Counted from the first letter of the stretch, positions 24,929-38,087 are shown. The stretch is 64,000 nucleotides of DNA from an uncultured Oscillospiraceae bacterium (GCA_947589225.1 CANQBC010000004.1:1-64000); one strand, 5' to 3'. Numbers and translations: made by a program. Notes: a model not told the origin generated them from the sequence alone.

Positions 24929-26500
24929 TTATTCAAAAAATCTATCGGGTGTGCCGTCCAGGCCCTTTTTAAAGGCGTTCAGCGTCTCCTCCGTCTCCGC
25001 CAGCCAGTAGGGGCGGGCCACGGGGGCGTCGGGCTTTGAGTAGTCAAAGTCGGCATAGTCGAACCACACGGCTATCTTGATCCGCTCATAGTCGCCCATG
25101 TGCGCGAACATGTCCTCTATCCACCCCGGCTTGTCCCCTCCGACGGAGGAGGAGGAAAATTCGGTGATCATCCAGGGGAATCTGTCGAAGGCCCCCGCGA
25201 ATTCCCTGTCTATATCGTCGTATATTTTCGTAAAGCTCCGCCATTCCTCGCCGGTCTCCCGGGCATAGTAAGTGCCGTTGTTGTAGCCGGTGACGCCCAG
25301 TATGTGGGCGTAGCCGTTCCCCGGCCAGTAGGCCGTCCAGGAGTTCCAGTTTGCCGGCGGGAAATCCCTGTCGTTGGGGTTCCAGATCCAGATGGTGTTG
25401 TCCACACCGCGATCCTCAAAAAAGTCGTAGACATACCGCCACGCGGCGATGTAAAGCTCCGGATCCGCCAGATTCACAACGCCGGAGTAGCTTGTCCAGT
25501 CGGAGTTCATCTCGTTGTTGAGCCGGAAAAGCACCGGGTGGCCGAAGTCCTTCAACGCCGCGGCCATGGCCTCCAGGGCCTCGTCATATCGTCCGGCCGT
25601 CACATCGATCAGTGGGGAGGGGGATCTGTCAAGGCCGTCATTTGCCGTGACGGTCATCTGAAGCGTAAGTTCGGTGAGCTTGCCCTGCTCATACCAGTCC
25701 TCCAGCTTCTCCACGGGCAGCGGCTCGTTCAAATGAAAGTATGTCAGCGCCACGGGAAGCTCCCTCTCAAGCCGCTCCTCAAGGGCGTCGATGTCCGCGC
25801 TGAACGCCCCGAACCAGACGCCGTCGGCCTCGCTGATCCTCCTGTACGTCTCCCTCGTCTCCTCCGACCAGTTGTCGGGAACCACCGGGGCATAGTCTGT
25901 CTCAAGCCGGTGTCCGGGACGTTTGAACCCGAAGCCGAGCGAGTCGGCAAAGGCGTCCACCGCCCGCTGTCCCTCCGTCTCATGGAGGCGGCTGTCGTAC
26001 TTCAAAAGCGCCCTTATGAAATACCTGGTGTTGGTGCGGAGCGTGATAAAGCTGTACGTGTCCTCATACCCCTCGGGGATGCTTCCCACGCGGAGGGTGA
26101 TTATATGCTCCTTTCCCCTTGTCTCGTCCCGCAGGATCCGGGCGTTGTTGGCCTCCTGCCAATCGGGGCTCATGTAGAAGCGGTCGAAGTAGTGGTCGAT
26201 ATACTCCTGCACGTCCAGATACGGCGAGCTCTCCTTGGAGACGCGCACATATAGATAGTCGTTCCTGCCGGTCACATACTTCTCCGACAGGGACATGTCA
26301 AGCTCCATATCCTCCGGAAGCCTGGCGTCCCAGCTCAGGGCGTGGTAGACGATGTGAAAACCGTCGTACGCAAACACGTAGGCCAGAGCAATGGCTATCA
26401 CGCCCAGCGCCGCCAGGACAGCAAAGGCCGTTACTATCTTCCTGCCCCTTGACATCGGGGGCTTTTGGGAATTCCCCGCCGCTTTTTCTCTTTTTCTCAT
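24929..26500 (-). CDS. Membrane-anchored GH26-like glycoside hydrolase
   Basis: The 523-residue protein has a basic N terminus and one membrane helix (residues 22-44), so its bulk lies outside the cell. Residues 225-510 resemble the GH26 beta-mannanase barrel: the predicted acid/base Glu330 in FRLNNEMNSDW, WIWNPNDRDFP, and the predicted nucleophile Glu447 in WMITEFSSSS. Residues 60-190 are a separate domain that I do not recognise. No carbohydrate transport genes are adjacent. Substrate specificity is unknown; mannan-type glucans or an own-envelope glycan are both possible. Confidence 0.75.
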   Translation of the reverse strand: MRKREKAAGNSQKPPMSRGRKIVTAFAVLAALGVIAIALAYVFAYDGFHIVYHALSWDARLPEDMELDMSLSEKYVTGRNDYLYVRVSKESSPYLDVQEYIDHYFDRFYMSPDWQEANNARILRDETRGKEHIITLRVGSIPEGYEDTYSFITLRTNTRYFIRALLKYDSRLHETEGQRAVDAFADSLGFGFKRPGHRLETDYAPVVPDNWSEETRETYRRISEADGVWFGAFSADIDALEERLERELPVALTYFHLNEPLPVEKLEDWYEQGKLTELTLQMTVTANDGLDRSPSPLIDVTAGRYDEALEAMAAALKDFGHPVLFRLNNEMNSDWTSYSGVVNLADPELYIAAWRYVYDFFEDRGVDNTIWIWNPNDRDFPPANWNSWTAYWPGNGYAHILGVTGYNNGTYYARETGEEWRSFTKIYDDIDREFAGAFDRFPWMITEFSSSSVGGDKPGWIEDMFAHMGDYERIKIAVWFDYADFDYSKPDAPVARPYWLAETEETLNAFKKGLDGTPDRFFE

Positions 26501-26521
26501 ATGTGCTTCTCCCGTAAAAAA

Positions 26522-26821
26522 CTATACTTGCCTTTCCCCGCCGCCGGCGGGCTTTGCCCGCGGATGCTTCTGCCGGGTCTCCACCCGGTTGTCCTCCACG
26601 AGGATGATGTCGTCCCCGATACGCCGTATGGCGTTCCAGGGGATGATGTAGTCGTCGCTTCTGCCGAAAAGCCCCATGATCTTATAGGCCCCCGGCACCA
26701 CCAGCGCCACCATCCGGCCGGAGGCGGAGTCGAACACCCCGTCGGACACGAACCCCAGCCTGAGTCCGGTATTCACGTTGATGACCTCCTTATACCGAAG
26801 ATCCCCTATCCTGCACTCCAT
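26522..26821 (-). CDS. YlmC/YmxH family PRC-barrel protein
   Basis: The 99-residue protein matches the short PRC-barrel family of sporulating Firmicutes: MECRIGDLRYKEVINVNTGLRLGFVSDG, then VPGAYKIMGLFGRSDDYIIPWNAIRRIGDDIILVE. Its exact job is unknown; members are linked to sporulation by their distribution. Codons after residue 86 form a basic, low-complexity tail. GGGGTGAT precedes the ATG. Confidence 0.85.
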   Translation of the reverse strand: MECRIGDLRYKEVINVNTGLRLGFVSDGVFDSASGRMVALVVPGAYKIMGLFGRSDDYIIPWNAIRRIGDDIILVEDNRVETRQKHPRAKPAGGGERQV

Positions 26822-26860
26822 AATATCACCCCGGGAGATGATATGCGCCGCGCCGCGCCT

Positions 26861-27910
26861 TTATTCCGGCTGCTTCGCCGTCAAAAAGCGCCTTATGAGC
26901 CCTACGCCCTCGGCGCACAGGAGGCTCAGCGCCAACAGCACCGGCAGGGCCGCGGCGGCCGTTGGGACGCTGCCATAGAGAAGCCGGACGAAAAGCCGCT
27001 GGCTCGTCAGGTAGAAGTAGATAAACGAGTGGATCAGGAATACATCGCCGGATCTGCGGCCTATGTAGTTGAACGCGCCGGACAGATACGGGATCCGGCA
27101 CAGTGTCGCCCGGAGAAAGACGACGATGGCGACAGCATAGAAGGTGTCAAAGGCAAGGCCGATCTTGGCCCGGATAAAGGTACAAACCAGCACCGCCGCG
27201 CCGGACGCGCATATAAATCCGGCCCCGGTGCGTCGGGAGAGCTTGTCCAAAACCCCCCGCTGGGCCAGGAACACCCCGGTGCCGAAGGCGAAAAACCAGT
27301 AGATCTCCCGGCAGGTGTCCCAGACGTTGTTGCCCCATATGAAATAGCCAACGACCGGCAGGGCGAAGAGCGGCAGCGCCGCGTAGGGGGCCTTCTTCAC
27401 CGCCCAATAGATGGCCGGGAACAGGGCGTACATCACGATGGCGGCCTCCATATACCACCAGGTCTGGCACATGCTGTACGTCCCGAACAGCGGCCACAGC
27501 CCCAAAAAGTCGATAACGGCCTGACACGCGCCGCGTATCCCGGTGCCGTAGACCTCGGCGGGGGTGAAGCCGGGGCGGCCGAAGAAGATGGACAGCAGCG
27601 TAAAAAGAACGTAGATGAGCCAGTACGGGCGCATCAGCCCCATGAGATGCCGGAGCGTAAAGCGCGGCGCGCTCTCCCCGCCCCGGCGCTCAAAGCTGCG
27701 GCACAGACCGTAACCGGAGAGGAGCATGAAAATGGACACGCAGACCTTGCTGAGCGTAGCCGCCACCCGGGGCAGATCCCCGCCCAGAAGCGGCATGGGC
27801 GCCGGGAGCGTGCCCCCGTAGAGGTGGTGTGTGAGCAGCAATATGAGCGCGGCGCCCTTGCAGACGGAGGTGTCGCGCTTTGAAAAGGCGCTCACGCTGT
27901 CTTTTCCCAT
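26861..27910 (-). CDS. Acyltransferase family 3 membrane protein
   Basis: The 349-residue polytopic protein has about ten membrane spans and the acyltransferase-3 start pattern ([22 protein letters not shown], with the catalytic-type His in HHLYG and [13 protein letters not shown]). Such enzymes O-acetylate surface sugars or lipids. ATG 27910 is preferred; GTG 27916 is an alternative two codons earlier. It starts about 10 bases after the rpoD stop codon and so may be read through from dnaG-rpoD. Confidence 0.8.
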   Translation of the reverse strand: MGKDSVSAFSKRDTSVCKGAALILLLTHHLYGGTLPAPMPLLGGDLPRVAATLSKVCVSIFMLLSGYGLCRSFERRGGESAPRFTLRHLMGLMRPYWLIYVLFTLLSIFFGRPGFTPAEVYGTGIRGACQAVIDFLGLWPLFGTYSMCQTWWYMEAAIVMYALFPAIYWAVKKAPYAALPLFALPVVGYFIWGNNVWDTCREIYWFFAFGTGVFLAQRGVLDKLSRRTGAGFICASGAAVLVCTFIRAKIGLAFDTFYAVAIVVFLRATLCRIPYLSGAFNYIGRRSGDVFLIHSFIYFYLTSQRLFVRLLYGSVPTAAAALPVLLALSLLCAEGVGLIRRFLTAKQPE

Positions 27911-27920
27911 CTCCACCGCC

Positions 27921-29093
<1,173 letters not shown>

Positions 29094-29098
29094 TTTCT

Positions 29099-30844
29099 TT
29101 ATCCTCCATTACCCTTTTTCTTCTTCATCTGCTCAAAGGCGGCGGCCAGATCCTCGTCGGTGTGTCTCTTCATGCCGCTTGCCCTGATTTTTTCTATGTA
29201 ATCCCGAAGCGCCTCCCGGGAGGCCGACATCTCCTGCGGCTGTTCCAAAATGCTCATGAGCTGCGCCGCCTCGCCGGGCTCCAACACCGAGGCGATAACC
29301 GCGGGGCCCACCTCCTGATGGGCCCGGGCGCGCTCGAGGATTTTGTCATATACCCTGCCGAGAAAGGGCGCCGTGAAATCGGAACTTTGAAGTTCCCCGA
29401 CGGATCCGGCAAGCTCCGGGTCGGCCATCAGCAGCCTCACTACCCCCTCCTCGGCCCTGGCGGAGGGCAGGTTTTCATACCTCAGGCCCCGCGCCACGGG
29501 CTGTGCCGCGGCCTCCGGTCTCGCGGCCTGACGCTCACGCTGTTTTTTCTCCGACGCGGCTTTTATCCGCGCGGCCCTGGCGGCCTCGGAGACTACCGCC
29601 TCCCGGGACACGCCGGTCATTTGGGCCACCCGCCCGGCGTACAGCTCCCGCTCCACCCGGTTGGGATCTCCAGCCAGAATGTCCGTGGCCTCCCGCAGGA
29701 AGCCCAGCCGTCCGTCGTCCGTATCCATATCGTATTTGGACTTCGCCGTCAGTATTCTATACTCGATGTGGTTGGCGCTCTGCTCCAAAAGCGCCTGAAA
29801 GGCGTCGGGGCCCCTGGCCTTGATGAACTCGTCCGGGTCCTTGGCCCCCTCCATGCGCAGCACCCGCACCTGCAGCCCCGCCGGCTCCAGTATGCCGATG
29901 GCCCTCTGGGCGGCCTTGAGACCGGCCCCGTCCGAGTCGTAGGCGACGACCACCTTCTCCTTGTAGGTTCTCATGAGCCGCGCCTGTTCGGCGGTGAGGG
30001 ACGTGCCCAGGCTCGCCACCGCGCAGTCAAAGCCCGCCTGATGGAGCATCACCACGTCCACGTTGCCCTCGGCCAGGATGAACATATCCCGCTTCGAGCG
30101 TTTTGCGAGGTTCAGCGCGAAGAGGTTCCGGCTCTTCTGAAACACCGGCGTATCGGGGGTGTTCAGGTATTTCGGCTCCCCCTCCCCGAGGATCCTCCCG
30201 GAGAAAGCCACCACGTTGCCCCGCACGTCGATGACCGGGAACACGAGGCGGTTTCGGAACACATCATACGCGCCGCCGTTCCGCCCCTTTTTGGCAAGTC
30301 CCGCCTCGATAAGCTCGGCGTCCGACCACCCCCGGGAGCGCATCTCGTTGGTCAGGGCGTACCAGTCGTCCGGCGCGGCCCCCAGCCCGAAGGCGGTGAC
30401 CGTCTTTTTCGTGAGCCGCCGCTTCCCGATATATTCAAGCGCCGCGGCCCCCTCCGGCTTTGAGAGATTGTCGTAAAACCACCGGGCGGCCAGCTTGTTC
30501 AGCTCAAGTATGCGCGAACGGTGGTTCCTCACCTCTTTGTCCTCCCCGTCCTCCGGCAGCTCCATGTGCGCCCGGCGGGCCAGGAATTCCACCGCGTCCC
30601 GGAAGGAGAGGTTCTCGATCTCCATAATGAAGCCGATGACGTTCCCTCCCTTGCCGCAGCCGAAGCAGTGGTAGATCTGCTTGTCCGGCGACACGGAAAA
30701 GGACGGGGTCTTTTCCGAGTGGAAGGGACAAAGGCCGAACTGATTCGCCCCGCTGCGCTTTGTCAGGCGCACATATTCCGATACGACCTCAACGATGTCG
30801 TTGCGCGCGATAATCTCCTCAATGAACCGGTCCGGTATGGCCAC
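29099..30844 (-). CDS. dnaG: DNA primase
   Basis: The 581-residue protein carries the CHC2 zinc finger ([12 protein letters not shown]...[11 protein letters not shown], about residues 39-66), the Toprim core ([17 protein letters not shown] and [17 protein letters not shown]) and a C-terminal helicase-interaction region. It makes RNA primers for replication. GTG 30844 follows AAGGAGG by 8 bases; a longer reading from 30973 would translate a dispersed hairpin repeat and is rejected. Confidence 0.95.
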   Translation of the reverse strand: MAIPDRFIEEIIARNDIVEVVSEYVRLTKRSGANQFGLCPFHSEKTPSFSVSPDKQIYHCFGCGKGGNVIGFIMEIENLSFRDAVEFLARRAHMELPEDGEDKEVRNHRSRILELNKLAARWFYDNLSKPEGAAALEYIGKRRLTKKTVTAFGLGAAPDDWYALTNEMRSRGWSDAELIEAGLAKKGRNGGAYDVFRNRLVFPVIDVRGNVVAFSGRILGEGEPKYLNTPDTPVFQKSRNLFALNLAKRSKRDMFILAEGNVDVVMLHQAGFDCAVASLGTSLTAEQARLMRTYKEKVVVAYDSDGAGLKAAQRAIGILEPAGLQVRVLRMEGAKDPDEFIKARGPDAFQALLEQSANHIEYRILTAKSKYDMDTDDGRLGFLREATDILAGDPNRVERELYAGRVAQMTGVSREAVVSEAARAARIKAASEKKQRERQAARPEAAAQPVARGLRYENLPSARAEEGVVRLLMADPELAGSVGELQSSDFTAPFLGRVYDKILERARAHQEVGPAVIASVLEPGEAAQLMSILEQPQEMSASREALRDYIEKIRASGMKRHTDEDLAAAFEQMKKKKGNGG

Positions 30845-30884
30845 CCTCTCCACCTCCTTATCCAAGTATTTCCCCAGTAGCAAA

Positions 30885-30920
30885 TATTTTTCCCGGCGGC
30901 ATGTACGCCGGAAAAAATCC
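30885..30920. repeat. Hairpin repeat family 1, short copy D
   Basis: TTTTTCCCGGCG and CGCCGGAAAAAAT pair around GCATGTA. It lies between the dGTPase stop codon and dnaG. Only the hairpin with the conserved loop is present, together with an AAAGCCC...GGGCTTTC dyad at 30928-30950. Confidence 0.65.
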
Positions 30921-30957
30921 CTTGGCATCGAAAGCCCGTCAGGGCTTTCGAGCCAGC

Positions 30958-31971
30958 CTATTTCACGGTCCACGCCATGGGGACGAAAATGCTGTTGTGT
31001 ATCTCAATGGCGTAGGGGTCGGTCATTCCGGAGACGTAATCCGCTGCGGCCCGCCGGACGCCGTCCCTTTCCGCGATGGCGCGGTACTCCGCCGACATTT
31101 TTGCCGGATTTGCAACGAAATAATCAAATATCCCGGAAAGCAGGCCCGAAACCTTCTTCTCCTCCCCTTTTACGACAGGATTGTGGTACACCCGTTCGTA
31201 GAGAAAGTCGAAAAACACGTTGACCGCCCGCTCCACCTCCGGGCTCATCCTGATGACGCCGGAATCGGTACCCTGAGCTATGATGTCCTCAACTATTGTG
31301 TTTATCCGGGCGCTGTACCGGCCGCCCAGGATCTCCCGGACGATCCCGGGTATGTCGTCTCCGCTGAGGGTTCCGGAGCGGATGGCGTCGTCAACGTCAT
31401 GGTTTATGTAGGCTATCTTATCGGCGAGCCGCACCGTCTGCCCCTCCAGCGTGGCGCTCAGGGGGTCGCAGGTGTGGCGCAGGATCCCCTCCCGCACCTC
31501 ATTGGTCAGGTTGAGGCCCCGTCCCTCCTTCTCGAGGATATCCACGACCCTCAAGCTCTGCTCGTAGTGCCGGAATCCCCCGTCATCGGCGAGAAGCCCG
31601 TTTAAGGCCCGCTCCCCGGCGTGGCCAAAGGGCGTGTGCCCCAGATCGTGGCCCAGGGCGATGGCCTCGGTCAGATCCTCATTCAAATAAAGCGCGCGGG
31701 CGATGGTACGGGCGATCCGCGCCACCTCCAGGGTGTGGGTGAGTCTTGTGCGGTAATGATCGCCCTCCGGCTCCAAAAACACCTGGGTCTTTTGCTTCAG
31801 GCGCCGGAACGCCTTGGAGTGGGTGATGCGGTCGATGTCCCGTTGGAAGCAGGTGCGCACGGCGTCCTCCTCCTCGGGGCGGAGCCTTCCCGAGGAATCG
31901 GCGGCGCGGACGCCCCCGTCGCATACAAGCAGCTTTTCCAGTTCTTCGCGTCTCTGACGTATATTCGGCAT
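30958..31971 (-). CDS. dgt: dGTPase-like HD-domain triphosphohydrolase
   Basis: The 337-residue protein has the HD signatures HTLEVARIARTIARAL, GHDLGHTPFGHAGERAL and the later DKIAYINHDVDDA metal ligand region, as in deoxynucleoside triphosphate triphosphohydrolases. It cleaves dNTPs to nucleoside and triphosphate. ATG 31971 follows AAAGGAGGGG. It precedes dnaG in the same direction, an order common in Clostridia, with a repeat hairpin between them. Confidence 0.9.
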   Translation of the reverse strand: MPNIRQRREELEKLLVCDGGVRAADSSGRLRPEEEDAVRTCFQRDIDRITHSKAFRRLKQKTQVFLEPEGDHYRTRLTHTLEVARIARTIARALYLNEDLTEAIALGHDLGHTPFGHAGERALNGLLADDGGFRHYEQSLRVVDILEKEGRGLNLTNEVREGILRHTCDPLSATLEGQTVRLADKIAYINHDVDDAIRSGTLSGDDIPGIVREILGGRYSARINTIVEDIIAQGTDSGVIRMSPEVERAVNVFFDFLYERVYHNPVVKGEEKKVSGLLSGIFDYFVANPAKMSAEYRAIAERDGVRRAAADYVSGMTDPYAIEIHNSIFVPMAWTVK

Positions 31972-32093
31972 TTCGCCCCTCCTTTCGGCCCGGTAATTAC
32001 TATATACGCCGTAAAAGCCAAAATACCTTTTCATTTTTTTAAAATTTTGTTTCAAATGCCCACGGAATATTCGGCCGAAGGGTGAAAAAAGTG

Positions 32094-32122
32094 TTGACTT
32101 TCAAGGGGAAATATGCTAAAAT
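32094..32122 (+). promoter_or_regulatory. str operon promoter
   Basis: TTGACT (32094-32099) and TAAAAT (32117-32122) with a 17-bp spacer and upstream TATGC lie 86 bases before the rpsL start codon, leaving a leader of about 80 bases. Confidence 0.75.
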
Positions 32123-32207
32123 ACCTGCTTGCGTGGGGTTTTTGCGCCCATTTACGGGTACAATATTCCCATGCGAAATGTCTATCATTGAGGAAAGGAG
32201 GAAAACA

Positions 32208-32633
32208 ATGCCCACCATTAACCAGCTTGTCAGGAAGGGACGCGAGACTTCCGTCTACAAGTCCACCTCCCCGGCTCTTCAGAAGGGTCTGAACACCCTG
32301 AAGAACCGCGCCACCGACTTGAGCTCCCCCCAGAAGCGCGGCGTGTGCACCGCGGTCAGAACCATGACCCCGAAAAAGCCCAACTCCGCTCTTCGTAAGA
32401 TCGCCCGTGTGCGTCTTACCAACGGTTTTGAGGTCACCGCCTACATCCCCGGCGTCGGCCACAACCTGCAGGAGCACAGCGTCGTCATGATCCGCGGCGG
32501 CCGTGTCAAGGATCTGCCCGGCGTCCGTTACCACATCATCCGCGGCACCCTCGATACCCAGGGCGTCAACGGACGTATGCAGGCCCGCTCCAAGTACGGC
32601 GCCAAGCGTCCCAAGGCCGGAAAGAAGAAGTAA
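32208..32633 (+). CDS. rpsL: Ribosomal protein S12
   Basis: The 141-residue protein is a standard S12: [23 protein letters not shown]-like [31 protein letters not shown] (containing the streptomycin-site Lys) and [20 protein letters not shown]. It is unusually long at the SPAL/QKGL insertion near residues 18-32, as in many Clostridia. AAAGGAGG precedes ATG 32208. Confidence 0.97.
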   Translation: MPTINQLVRKGRETSVYKSTSPALQKGLNTLKNRATDLSSPQKRGVCTAVRTMTPKKPNSALRKIARVRLTNGFEVTAYIPGVGHNLQEHSVVMIRGGRVKDLPGVRYHIIRGTLDTQGVNGRMQARSKYGAKRPKAGKKK

Positions 32634-32755
32634 GCACATCCCCAACAGCGCTCTCGTTGTTGTTTATATATGTATAAACGCCTCGGGGCGCAAACGGAAC
32701 GCGCAGTCGTTTCGAGTACCGTTGACATCATTTTATAATGAAGGAGGGAAGCAAA

Positions 32756-33226
32756 GTGCCCAGAAGAGGTAATGTTCCCAAAAGAGAAATTTTGCCCGAT
32801 CCTGTTTACAACTCCGTGCTCGTCACGAAGCTCGTGAACTCCATCATGCTTGACGGCAAGAAGGGCGTGGCCCAGAAGGTGGTCTACGGCGCCTTCGACA
32901 TCGTCAAGGACAAGACCGGCAAGGAGCCTCTGGAGGTTTTCCAGGCCGCCCTTGAAAACATCATGCCTTCCGTAGAGACCAAGTCCCGCCGCGTGGGCGG
33001 TTCCACTTATCAGGTCCCCATGGAGGTTCGTCCCGCCCGCCGTCAGACCCTCGGTCTCAGGTGGCTCACCACCTACACCCGCGCCCGCGGCGAGAAAACC
33101 ATGCGCGAGAAGCTGGCCGGCGAGATCATGGACGCCGCCAACAACACCGGCTCCTCTGTCAAGAAGCGCGAGGACGTCCACAAGATGGCCGAAGCCAACA
33201 AGGCTTTCGCCCATTTCCGTTGGTAA
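32756..33226 (+). CDS. rpsG: Ribosomal protein S7
   Basis: The 156-residue protein has the family length and motifs [41 protein letters not shown] and the C-terminal [11 protein letters not shown]. Translation starts at GTG 32756, preceded by GGAGGG; the earlier ATG at 32738 overlaps that ribosome binding site. It is the second gene of the str operon. Confidence 0.97.
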   Translation: MPRRGNVPKREILPDPVYNSVLVTKLVNSIMLDGKKGVAQKVVYGAFDIVKDKTGKEPLEVFQAALENIMPSVETKSRRVGGSTYQVPMEVRPARRQTLGLRWLTTYTRARGEKTMREKLAGEIMDAANNTGSSVKKREDVHKMAEANKAFAHFRW

Positions 33227-33302
33227 TCGGCCCCGTATTCCATTTTGTAAGTTTGGCTTAGGGCCGTCGGAGCTCTGAGCGCATCAGGAGAAAGAGTTTT
33301 TT

Positions 33303-35381
33303 ATGCCCAGACAATATTCCTTAGAGAAAACGAGAAATATCGGCATCATGGCCCACATTGACGCCGGAAAGACCACCACCACCGAGCGCATCCTCTTTTA
33401 CACCGGCCGCACCCACAAGCTGGGCGAGGTTCACGAGGGCGCCGCGACGATGGACTGGATGGTACAGGAGCAGGAGCGCGGCATCACGATAACCTCCGCC
33501 GCCACTACCTGCTTCTGGAAGGGTACCCGCATCAACATCATCGATACCCCGGGCCACGTGGACTTCACCGTCGAGGTTGAGCGGTCCTTACGCGTCCTGG
33601 ACGGATCCGTCACGGTGATGTGCGCCAAGGGCGGCGTGGAGCCCCAATCCGAGACCGTGTGGCGTCAGGCCGACACTTACCATGTCCCCCGCATGATCTA
33701 CGTCAACAAGATGGACATCATGGGCGCCGATTTCTTCAACGTCATCCGGATGGTTCACGACAGGCTCAAGGCGAACGCCGTTCCCATCCAGCTGCCCATC
33801 GGCCGGGAGGCCGACTTCCGCGGCATTGTCGACCTCATTGAGATGAACGCGGACGTCTACTATGACGAGCTGGGTCAGGATATGCGCGTGGAGCCCATCC
33901 CCGAGGACATGAGGGAACTTGCCGAGGAGTACAGAGTGAAGCTCCTGGAGGCCGTATCCGACTTTGACGACGAGATCATGGAGAAGTACCTTGAGGGCGA
34001 GGAGATAAGCTCCGACGCCATCAAGGCGGCCATCCGCAAGGCGACGATCGCCAACAAGATGGTTCCCGTGGTCTGCGGCACGTCTTACCGCAACAAGGGC
34101 GTGCAGAAGCTCATCGACGCCATCGTGGACTTCATGCCCTCGCCTCTGGATATCCCGCCCATCAAGGGTGTAAATCCCCAGACCGGTGAGGAGGACGAGC
34201 GTCCCGCCGACGATAACGCCCCCTTCTCCGCTCTCGCTTTCAAGATCATGACCGACCCCTATGTGGGACGTTTGAGCTTCTTCCGTGTCTATTCCGGCAC
34301 GGCCGAGGCGGGCGCCACGGTCATCAACCCCGTGAAGCGTCAGCGCGAGCGCCTGGGGCGCATCCTTCAGATGCACGCCAACCACCGGGAGGACATCACC
34401 CAGGTCTACACCGGCGACATCGCCGCCGCCGTGGGCCTGAAGAACACCACCACCGGCGACACCCTGTGTGACGCCGACCACCAGATAATCCTTGAATCCA
34501 TGGAGTTCCCCGAGCCCGTCATCAGGGTCGCCATTGAGCCGCGCACCAAGGCCGGCCAGGAGAAGATGGCGATCGCCCTGCAAAAGCTGGCCGAGGAGGA
34601 TCCCACCTTTAAGACCTACACCGACGAGGAGACGGGTCAGACCATCATCGCCGGCATGGGTGAGCTTCACCTTGAGATCATCGTGGACAGGCTTCTCCGC
34701 GAGTTCAAGGTGGAGGCCAACGTGGGCCGTCCCCAGGTTTCCTACAAGGAGACCATCAAGGGCACCGCGGATGTGGACTGCAAGTACGCCCGCCAGTCGG
34801 GCGGCAAGGGCCAGTACGGCCACGTCAAGATCCGCATTGAGCCCAACGAGTCCGGCAAGGGCTACGAGTTCCTCAACGAGATCACCGGCGGCGCCATTCC
34901 CAAGGAGTTTATTCCCGCCGTCGACGCCGGTATCCAGGGCGCCATGCTCTCCGGCGTGGTGGCCGGTTACCCCGTGGTGGACGTGAAGGTACACCTGTAC
35001 GACGGCTCCTTCCACGAGGTGGACTCCTCCGAGATGGCCTTCAAGATCGCCGGCTCCATGGCCTTCAAGGAGGCTATGGCCAAGGCCGATCCCACCATTC
35101 TGGAGCCCATCATGAAGGTCACCGTCATCGGCCCCGACGAGTACATGGGCGACATCATCGGCGACATCAACTCCCGCCGGGGCGCCGTAACCGCCACGGA
35201 GATGGAAAACGGCACCGTTCGCGTGACCTGCGACGTGCCTCTCTCCACCATGTTCGGTTACTCCACCGACCTTCGCTCCAAGACCCAGGGTCGCGCCAAC
35301 TACTCCATGGAGCCCAGCCACTTCGTGGAGATCCCCAAGAGCCTGCGCGAGGAGATCGTGCGCGGGCACAATGGGAAATAA
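33303..35381 (+). CDS. fusA: Translation elongation factor G
   Basis: The 692-residue GTPase has the P-loop AHIDAGKTT at residues 17-25, [19 protein letters not shown] and NKMD, plus domains II-V ([16 protein letters not shown] and the C-terminal [14 protein letters not shown]). It drives translocation. It is the third gene of the operon. Confidence 0.98.
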   Translation: MPRQYSLEKTRNIGIMAHIDAGKTTTTERILFYTGRTHKLGEVHEGAATMDWMVQEQERGITITSAATTCFWKGTRINIIDTPGHVDFTVEVERSLRVLDGSVTVMCAKGGVEPQSETVWRQADTYHVPRMIYVNKMDIMGADFFNVIRMVHDRLKANAVPIQLPIGREADFRGIVDLIEMNADVYYDELGQDMRVEPIPEDMRELAEEYRVKLLEAVSDFDDEIMEKYLEGEEISSDAIKAAIRKATIANKMVPVVCGTSYRNKGVQKLIDAIVDFMPSPLDIPPIKGVNPQTGEEDERPADDNAPFSALAFKIMTDPYVGRLSFFRVYSGTAEAGATVINPVKRQRERLGRILQMHANHREDITQVYTGDIAAAVGLKNTTTGDTLCDADHQIILESMEFPEPVIRVAIEPRTKAGQEKMAIALQKLAEEDPTFKTYTDEETGQTIIAGMGELHLEIIVDRLLREFKVEANVGRPQVSYKETIKGTADVDCKYARQSGGKGQYGHVKIRIEPNESGKGYEFLNEITGGAIPKEFIPAVDAGIQGAMLSGVVAGYPVVDVKVHLYDGSFHEVDSSEMAFKIAGSMAFKEAMAKADPTILEPIMKVTVIGPDEYMGDIIGDINSRRGAVTATEMENGTVRVTCDVPLSTMFGYSTDLRSKTQGRANYSMEPSHFVEIPKSLREEIVRGHNGK

Positions 35382-35403
35382 GGGCGCATAGCAATAAAAA
35401 CTG

Positions 35404-35432
35404 TTGCAAATTCACTGAGATTGTATTAGAAT
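35404..35432 (+). promoter_or_regulatory. Internal promoter upstream of tuf
   Basis: TTGCAA (35404-35409) and TAGAAT (35427-35432) with a 17-bp spacer lie in the 106-base gap between fusA and tuf. This would allow extra EF-Tu synthesis. Confidence 0.55.
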
Positions 35433-35487
35433 ACACTCAGAAAAAGCGAAACTTTTTTCCAAACATTCTTAAGGAGGAAATTTTACA

Positions 35488-36696
<1,209 letters not shown>

Positions 36697-36717
36697 GCTC
36701 GGAAACTTTAAACCAAT

Positions 36718-36743
36718 AAAGGCCCGCCGTAAGGCGGGCCTTT
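36718..36743 (+). terminator. tuf terminator, first copy
   Basis: AAAGGCCCGCC/GGCGGGCCTTT around GTAA lies 21 bases after the stop codon. Confidence 0.85.
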
Positions 36744-36744
36744 A

Positions 36745-36924
36745 TGACTGTAGACAAAGCCTCGCAGAGTTTCGCGCCTGCAGGCGCGAAAAAAATTTTA
36801 TGCAAATTTCGGCGGCATGTACGTCGAAATTTGCCCCTTTTAGGTTCCCGGAGTGTACGAAGTGCATGGAGGGAACCGGCAAATTTCTTCCGTTGGCAAA
36901 GGCATAGCCTTTGTCAACGGGTTG
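36745..36924. repeat. Hairpin repeat family 1, copy C
   Basis: This 180-base stretch has four stems: TTTCGCGCC/GGCGCGAAA (36769-36790), a 13-bp stem GCAAATTTCGGCG/CGTCGAAATTTGC around GCATGTA, GGTTCC/GGAACC, and CGTTGGCAAAGG/CCTTTGTCAACG. The arms differ from copies A and B, but the order of stems and the central loop are the same. It holds no gene and lies between two identical tuf terminators. Confidence 0.65.
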
Positions 36925-36950
36925 AAAGGCCCGCCGTAAGGCGGGCCTTT
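36925..36950 (+). terminator. tuf terminator, second copy
   Basis: The hairpin is identical to the one at 36718-36743 (AAAGGCCCGCC, GTAA, GGCGGGCCTTT) and lies 207 bases downstream of it, on the far side of repeat copy C. Confidence 0.8.
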
Positions 36951-37016
36951 AAGCTTTTCATAATACGAAAAATTTTTTGGAGGCATCCGCTATCCAGGTT
37001 TTTCCGGGGCACAGCT

Positions 37017-37880
37017 TCACCTCACACTCTGCGCGTACTCCCTGGGTGTGATCCCGTATTCCGCCTTGAACGCGCGGTAAAAGCCCGTGTAATCTCCAAA
37101 TCCGCATTCCGTCCATACCTGGCTGGGCTTGACGCCCTGGGCCATCATTGCACGCGCGATCTGCAGCCTCTTTTTTAATATGTACCTGTGTACGCTGGTG
37201 CCCACAAGGCGGTTGAACTCGTGGCTTAAGTGGTATTTGCTGACGAAAAAGCGGCCGGCAAGCTCCTCCAGCCGCAGACTTTCACCATAATGGCGGGAGA
37301 TGTACTCCACCACCTGGCCGACCACCTGGCTGACCCGGGTCACGTCCCCGGCGGGAGGCGCCTCCCGCTGGGCGACGCGGTTTATCTCCACGAGCAAAAG
37401 CGTCAGCAGGCACTCCGGCATCAGCTCACCGCCGAATTCTCCGTCATGCAGCTCCCCGTAGAGCTTCTCCACGATCTCATAGATCCTCCGCCGGTCCTCC
37501 GGGGTCATGTGAAGCTGGTTTCTGTAACGGGGGCAGCCGGGATCCAGGCACAGCGTCAGATCCGTGTGCTTTGTGGAAAGGCGCTTTATGGCTCTGGGAT
37601 CCACCCACAGGACATATCGCTCGTATGCTTCACGTTCCGGCCGGATATATATCTGGTGCAGCTCCTTGGGCGAGATCAGCAGGATGTCCCCCGGTTCCAC
37701 CTTGTACAACTTGCTCTCAATGGTGTAGGTCACATCCCCGGAAATAAGGAAAAATATTTCATAAAAGTCGTGGTGATGCAGATCCACTTTTTTAAGGTAG
37801 GAGTCCCGCCTGTACTGAAGGTCAAACTCCGGCCTCTTCACGATCTGGCGCGCGTCAAAGGTTGTCGGCCCGTTTGGCAT
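37017..37880 (-). CDS. AraC family transcriptional regulator
   Basis: The 287-residue protein has an N-terminal cupin sensor (LHHHDFYEIFFLISGDVTYTIESKLYKVEPGDILLISPKELH, about 34-74) and a C-terminal double helix-turn-helix (LEELAGRFFVSKYHLSHEFNRLVG, then WTECGFGDYTGFYRAFKAEYGITPREY). It probably senses a small sugar-like ligand. ATG 37880 follows GGGGGAG; the longer frame from 38537 lacks a site and crosses the promoter. The neighbouring genes give no clue to the regulon. Confidence 0.87.
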   Translation of the reverse strand: MPNGPTTFDARQIVKRPEFDLQYRRDSYLKKVDLHHHDFYEIFFLISGDVTYTIESKLYKVEPGDILLISPKELHQIYIRPEREAYERYVLWVDPRAIKRLSTKHTDLTLCLDPGCPRYRNQLHMTPEDRRRIYEIVEKLYGELHDGEFGGELMPECLLTLLLVEINRVAQREAPPAGDVTRVSQVVGQVVEYISRHYGESLRLEELAGRFFVSKYHLSHEFNRLVGTSVHRYILKKRLQIARAMMAQGVKPSQVWTECGFGDYTGFYRAFKAEYGITPREYAQSVR

Positions 37881-37913
37881 GGTCACGCTCCCCCTCTCCC
37901 TGCCGTCGCCTTC

Positions 37914-37942
37914 ATAATAAGTCCGCGCCGTATAAATGTCAA
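37914..37942 (-). promoter_or_regulatory. Promoter of the AraC-type gene
   Basis: On the minus strand TTGACA (37937-37942) and TATTAT (37914-37919) are spaced by 17 bp. Confidence 0.7.
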
Positions 37943-38087
37943 CGAAAATCGCCGCAACTTTTGCAATGTTTTCCCCTGTATACGAAACGGCCATTGAAAA
38001 GGACGCCGGATCGGGGCGGCTTCTCACAACATGGGAACGGCCGCGTCCTCTCTCCACAGGTGAGGTCGCCGCCCCGTACGGGCGCTC

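Noticed and set aside
30844-30973. N-terminal extension of DnaG
   Set aside because: The extra codons translate a dispersed hairpin repeat; GTG 30844 has a proper ribosome binding site and matches the family N terminus.
33588-35369. 593-codon minus-strand frame opposite fusA
   Set aside because: It is an antisense shadow of EF-G with no start signals.
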